DNA of 64,000 nucleotides from Loktanella sp. SALINAS62. Its GTDB lineage: Bacteria; Pseudomonadota; Alphaproteobacteria; Rhodobacterales; Rhodobacteraceae. Both the position numbers and the translations under genes were made by a program. Shown one piece after another: positions 61,127-64,000 of this stretch. The stretch is taken from assembly GCF_018263905.1 (NCBI RefSeq), contig NZ_JAAFZU010000001.1:174228-238227 (forward strand), written 5' to 3'. The number at the start of each line of letters is the position of its first letter. The first letter of the stretch is position 1. The notes under the pieces were generated by a model, which made no database searches, was not told the DNA's origin, and saw only the letters and a list, made by a program, of their open reading frames with translations.

Positions 61127-62568
61127 CCTTCGGGTCCGATATCTTAACCCGCGTCGACCCCCAAAGCGCTGTGGCGGTGCTTGCCCCCCGTGGCCGGGAC
61201 GGCGCTGTGGCAGAACGACTACTGACCGACGCCGGCATCGCCGTGATCGTCACCACGACCATTGATGCGCTGGTTGATCTGATCCATGCGCAGATCGCTG
61301 CCGTGCTTGTCACCGAAGAAGCGCTGGATGCAGACAAAACCGACACGCTGAAAGACGCGCTGTCGCTGCAACCGACATGGTCCGATATTCCGTTTGTCGT
61401 GCTGTCAAATGGCGGCACCCACCACAGAACCGATAATGCGATGCAGCGTATGGATGCGCTGCAAAACGCTGTCCTGCTGTCGCGCCCGTTGCATGCGGAT
61501 GAACTGATCCGTTCTGTCCGGTCCGCCCTGACCGCGCGTGAACGTCAGCACCATGCACGCCGTCTGCTGGAAGAATTGCAGTTGCGCCAGCGCCAGCTCG
61601 AAGAAAGCGAGGCCAAATTCCACGCCATCGCTGATTCCGTGGACCAGATGATCTGGACGACGCTTCCGGACGGTTTTCACGATTATTATAATCAGCGCTG
61701 GTACCAGTTCACCGGCGTTCCCGAAGGATCGACCGATGGGGAAGCCTGGAACGATATGTTTCACCCTGATGATCAGGATCGTGCGTGGGGAACATGGCGG
61801 CACAGCCTGCAAACCGGCGAATCCTATGAAATAGAATACAGGTTGAAACATCATAGCGGTGGATATCGCTGGGTGCTGGGCCGGGCCCAACCGCTGCGCG
61901 ATGCCACAGGCCAGATTCAACGCTGGTACGGAAGCTGCACCGATATCCACGACATCAAGCTTGCTCAGGAACAACGCCAACTGCTGCTGGCTGAAATGAA
62001 CCATAGGGTCAAAAATACGCTAGCAATGGTGCATGCGATGGTATCGCAAACGCTGCGGCAATCCGACAATCTGATCGATGCGCGCGCGTCGATCCAGTCA
62101 CGGATCAGCATGATGGCGCAGGCGCACGACCGATTGGTCCACACGACTTGGACCGAAACCCGGATCATGGACGTGACCAATGCCGCGCTGATTCCGCACC
62201 GAATGAACGATGACCGTTTTACCATCGATGGCCCCGACCTGCCGATCGGATCAAAGCAGGCGCTTGCGCTGACCATGGCGCTGCACGAATTGGCAACGAA
62301 TGCGACGAAATACGGTTCACTTTCACAGGTTGATGGTCAGGTAAGGATCACATGGTATACCGACAACACACCGCTTGAACCGAACTTCAACTTTGTCTGG
62401 CAGGAAACCGGCGGACCAGCAGTCGAAAAACCAATGCGTCGGGGGTTCGGTAGCCGGATGATCGAACAGGCGCTGGCCGGATATTTTTCCGGAAACGTGG
62501 AACTGGACTATGATCGAAGTGGTTTGTGTTTCAAGCTAATCGCACCCTTAATGGGGCTTCAGGCGTGA
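61123..62568 (+). CDS. HWE-family sensor histidine kinase
   Basis: 481 aa. Residues 15-135 look like a receiver domain without its acceptor Asp (LVTEEAL at that place). A coiled linker (136-163) leads to a PAS domain (165-278: DQMIWTTLPDGFHDYYNQRWYQFTG, YGSCTDIHDI). The phosphoacceptor His294 is in EMNHRVKNTLAMV, then ALHELATNATKYGSLS and FVWQETGGP, whose W-E pair defines HWE kinases. No membrane segment: it is cytosolic. Its partners are probably the KaiC-like ATPase upstream and the receiver downstream. Confidence 0.93.
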   Translation: MTFGSDILTRVDPQSAVAVLAPRGRDGAVAERLLTDAGIAVIVTTTIDALVDLIHAQIAAVLVTEEALDADKTDTLKDALSLQPTWSDIPFVVLSNGGTHHRTDNAMQRMDALQNAVLLSRPLHADELIRSVRSALTARERQHHARRLLEELQLRQRQLEESEAKFHAIADSVDQMIWTTLPDGFHDYYNQRWYQFTGVPEGSTDGEAWNDMFHPDDQDRAWGTWRHSLQTGESYEIEYRLKHHSGGYRWVLGRAQPLRDATGQIQRWYGSCTDIHDIKLAQEQRQLLLAEMNHRVKNTLAMVHAMVSQTLRQSDNLIDARASIQSRISMMAQAHDRLVHTTWTETRIMDVTNAALIPHRMNDDRFTIDGPDLPIGSKQALALTMALHELATNATKYGSLSQVDGQVRITWYTDNTPLEPNFNFVWQETGGPAVEKPMRRGFGSRMIEQALAGYFSGNVELDYDRSGLCFKLIAPLMGLQA

Positions 62569-62611
62569 AGTACGACTTTCACGCAAACAGGACACCGGGA
62601 TTAAAGCGGGC

Positions 62612-62995
62612 ATGACACTTGCATCCAAAGCGCTTCCAGCCATCCTTGTCGTTGAGGACGAGCCGCTGATCCGAATGGAAGCCGTCGACATGATCGAAGA
62701 CGCAGGGTTCAAGGTATATGACGCGGCTTCTGCCGATGCTGCCATTTTGATGATGGAACAATACGACGATATCGGGATTCTGTTTACCGACATCGACATG
62801 CCCGGTTCGATGGACGGCATTAAACTGGCCACCTATGTCCGGGACCGCTGGCCGCCCGTGGCTATTGTCATCGCATCCGGCAAGATCGACTATGACCGTA
62901 TGTTGGCCCCGCTAGATTCTACATTTTTCCCAAAACCGTATCCCACCGGCCAAATCGTCAAGACCCTAAAGGATATCGCCAGTCGCCTGACCTGA
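62612..62995 (+). CDS. Single-domain response regulator
   Basis: 127 aa, a receiver with no output domain. Acid pocket Glu15-Asp16 (VVEDEP), acceptor Asp60 in LFTDIDMPGSMDG, and the switch region VIASGK then FFPKPYP with the conserved Lys. It is the natural target of the HWE kinase 43 nt upstream, as commonly seen in alphaproteobacterial HWE pairs. It may act by protein-protein contact or as a phosphate sink. Confidence 0.93.
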   Translation: MTLASKALPAILVVEDEPLIRMEAVDMIEDAGFKVYDAASADAAILMMEQYDDIGILFTDIDMPGSMDGIKLATYVRDRWPPVAIVIASGKIDYDRMLAPLDSTFFPKPYPTGQIVKTLKDIASRLT

Positions 62996-63078
62996 CGCAT
63001 GACGTCGTCCGGTGACCGCCGTGCGCCAGGGGATGCTGCGCGCACGATGACAGCCATGACAAGATTGATACGATTGCG

Positions 63079-63228
63079 TCACTCGACGGCGAAATTTTCG
63101 GTTTCGTAGACGATGATGGTCGGCGGTGAGTAGCGTTCCGCCATTGTCAGCGTTCCGGCCTGCATCGCCAGATAGGTCAGGCCGGACAGGATGACAGCGC
63201 CCAGCGTGCCGATGACAAAGCCCTTCAT
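63079..63228 (-). CDS. 49-aa membrane protein of the formate dehydrogenase operon
   Basis: One membrane helix (FVIGTLGAVILSGLTYLAM), then a periplasmic tail YSPPTIIVYETENFAVE. The ATG overlaps the stop of the formate dehydrogenase gamma gene by 4 nt, so it is a real partner gene. It may be a small accessory subunit of the membrane-bound enzyme; I know no tested function. Confidence 0.72.
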   Translation of the reverse strand: MKGFVIGTLGAVILSGLTYLAMQAGTLTMAERYSPPTIIVYETENFAVE

Positions 63229-64000
63229 GTGCCGTCCCTTTCGTGCGTTTCGATACGTTCCAGCCAGATCGAATGGTGCTGTTCGGCCCAGTTCCGATCC
63301 ACACGACCCGACCACATCGCCCAGAACGCGCCTTCCATCCCGACCGTGCCGATGTAGACGTGACCAATAAACACCGAAATCAGCAGCAGCCCCACGATGG
63401 CGTGGATCAGCATTGCCCAGCTTAGGGTGCCCAGATCGGCCCAGACGTAGGGGAACATCAGCGTGACGCCCGTCACGACCATCAACCCGCCACCCAGCAC
63501 GGCTGACCAGAAAATCGCTTTTTGCCCCGCGTTGAATTTCTTGGCGGGCGGATGTGGGCCTTCATCCGACAACATGCCGCCGCCTTTGCGTATCCAGTTC
63601 AGGTCAATTTTCGACGGAAGGTTTCCGGGCGCCCACATCACGGCCATCGCCACAACGCCCAAGGCGAACGGCGGAAAGAACATCATGTGACCCCATGTCG
63701 AAATCCAGCCGACAGCGCCCAGCACGTCCTCTCCGAACGGGAGGAACAAGGTTTTGCCGACAGCCAGAACAATCCCGGTCAGGGCCAGCCCGATAAAGCT
63801 GACAGAGGTCATCCAATGCGTGATCCGTTCAAACAGGGTGAACCGTTTGACGGTGCGCGGGCTGCGCCCCTTGGCGATGGGCACCCGGCCCCTGACCGCC
63901 AGAAACAAGGCAAGGATAAACCCCATCCCAAGGATCGCCAGCGTGCCCAGATGGGTGGCAATATCTGCGATACCCAGCCGCCAGTCGCGTGCGAAGGGAC
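63225..64000 (-). CDS. Formate dehydrogenase gamma subunit (cytochrome b), N terminus cut
   Basis: The frame is open to the window edge at 64000, so the 5' part is missing; at least 258 codons are seen. A membrane segment (ATHLGTLAILGMGFILALFLAV) precedes KRFTLFERITHWMTSVSFIGLALTGIVL, the first haem-ligand helix of FdoI/FdnI-type cytochrome b556; HMMFFPPFALGVVAM and LIHAIVGLLLISVFIGHVY give further His ligands. It anchors the catalytic dimer and passes electrons from formate to quinone. The other subunits would lie to the right. Confidence 0.92.
   Translation of the reverse strand, partial: PFARDWRLGIADIATHLGTLAILGMGFILALFLAVRGRVPIAKGRSPRTVKRFTLFERITHWMTSVSFIGLALTGIVLAVGKTLFLPFGEDVLGAVGWISTWGHMMFFPPFALGVVAMAVMWAPGNLPSKIDLNWIRKGGGMLSDEGPHPPAKKFNAGQKAIFWSAVLGGGLMVVTGVTLMFPYVWADLGTLSWAMLIHAIVGLLLISVFIGHVYIGTVGMEGAFWAMWSGRVDRNWAEQHHSIWLERIETHERDGT

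Noticed and set aside
1-64000. tRNA genes, rRNA, CRISPR arrays, insertion sequences or prophage
   Set aside because: I saw no cloverleaf-like cluster, regularly spaced repeats, transposase or integrase anywhere in the window.

Overview
The window reads as a chromosomal segment from a marine alphaproteobacterium of the order Rhodobacterales (Roseobacter group). The evidence is: three tandem deformylase genes, aerobic-type cobalamin genes (cobI, J, L, M, H, N, W), Rhodobacterales-style palindromic repeats around the cob genes, high-GC codon use, very short intergenic spaces with many 4-nt start/stop overlaps, and many ABC systems for scarce nitrogen and phosphorus sources. I found no tRNA, rRNA, CRISPR array, phage or insertion sequence.

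Layout. 1-6.2 kb: housekeeping genes (UdgX-type uracil-DNA glycosylase cut by the left edge, ychF, trpA, three def paralogues, a MalY/PatB lyase). 6.2-13.0 kb: a leftward cobalamin operon (small HPGH protein, cbiX, cobH, cobL, cobI, a CbiG-CobJ fusion, cobM). 13.3-20.1 kb: a glutathionyl-hydroquinone reductase, then a GntR/FCD regulator divergent from a polyamine-type ABC transporter and an Asp/Glu/hydantoin racemase. 20.1-25.8 kb: a cyanate operon (NrtABD-like transporter plus cyanase CynS) with a divergent sigma-54 activator and two tandem palindromes between them. 26.1-28.3 kb: DUF1636, cobC and cobD. 28.3-35.5 kb: a lytic transglycosylase, a PhnCDE-type transporter, and a cytidylyltransferase / CDP-alcohol phosphotransferase / AEP-transaminase trio that looks like phosphonolipid head-group synthesis.

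35.8-41.0 kb: a BLUF photoreceptor, then a guanidine operon. A guanidine-I (ykkC) riboswitch precedes a substrate-binding protein, permease, ATPase, a GdmH-type guanidine hydrolase, a His-rich protein and a 55-aa membrane protein. 41.3-43.7 kb: arsenic resistance (ACR3, ArsR, ArsP-like permease). 44.1-49.1 kb: trkH and smc. 49.3-55.9 kb: a cobalamin riboswitch, then cbiM-like, cobW, a GNAT gene and cobN. 56.0-59.3 kb: tungstate transporter TupABC with a molybdate/tungstate-type regulator. 59.6-63.0 kb: a KaiC-like ATPase, an HWE histidine kinase and a lone receiver. 63.1-64.0 kb: the end of a membrane formate dehydrogenase operon, cut by the right edge.

The physiology that emerges is scavenging: cyanate, guanidine, phosphonates, polyamine-like compounds, cobalt and tungstate, with B12 made de novo. 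The most promising candidates for something undescribed are the guanidine operon, which carries an unfamiliar His-rich partner where cyanobacteria have HypA/HypB-like nickel chaperones, and the phosphonate head-group cluster, which has an importer beside it but no PEP mutase in view.
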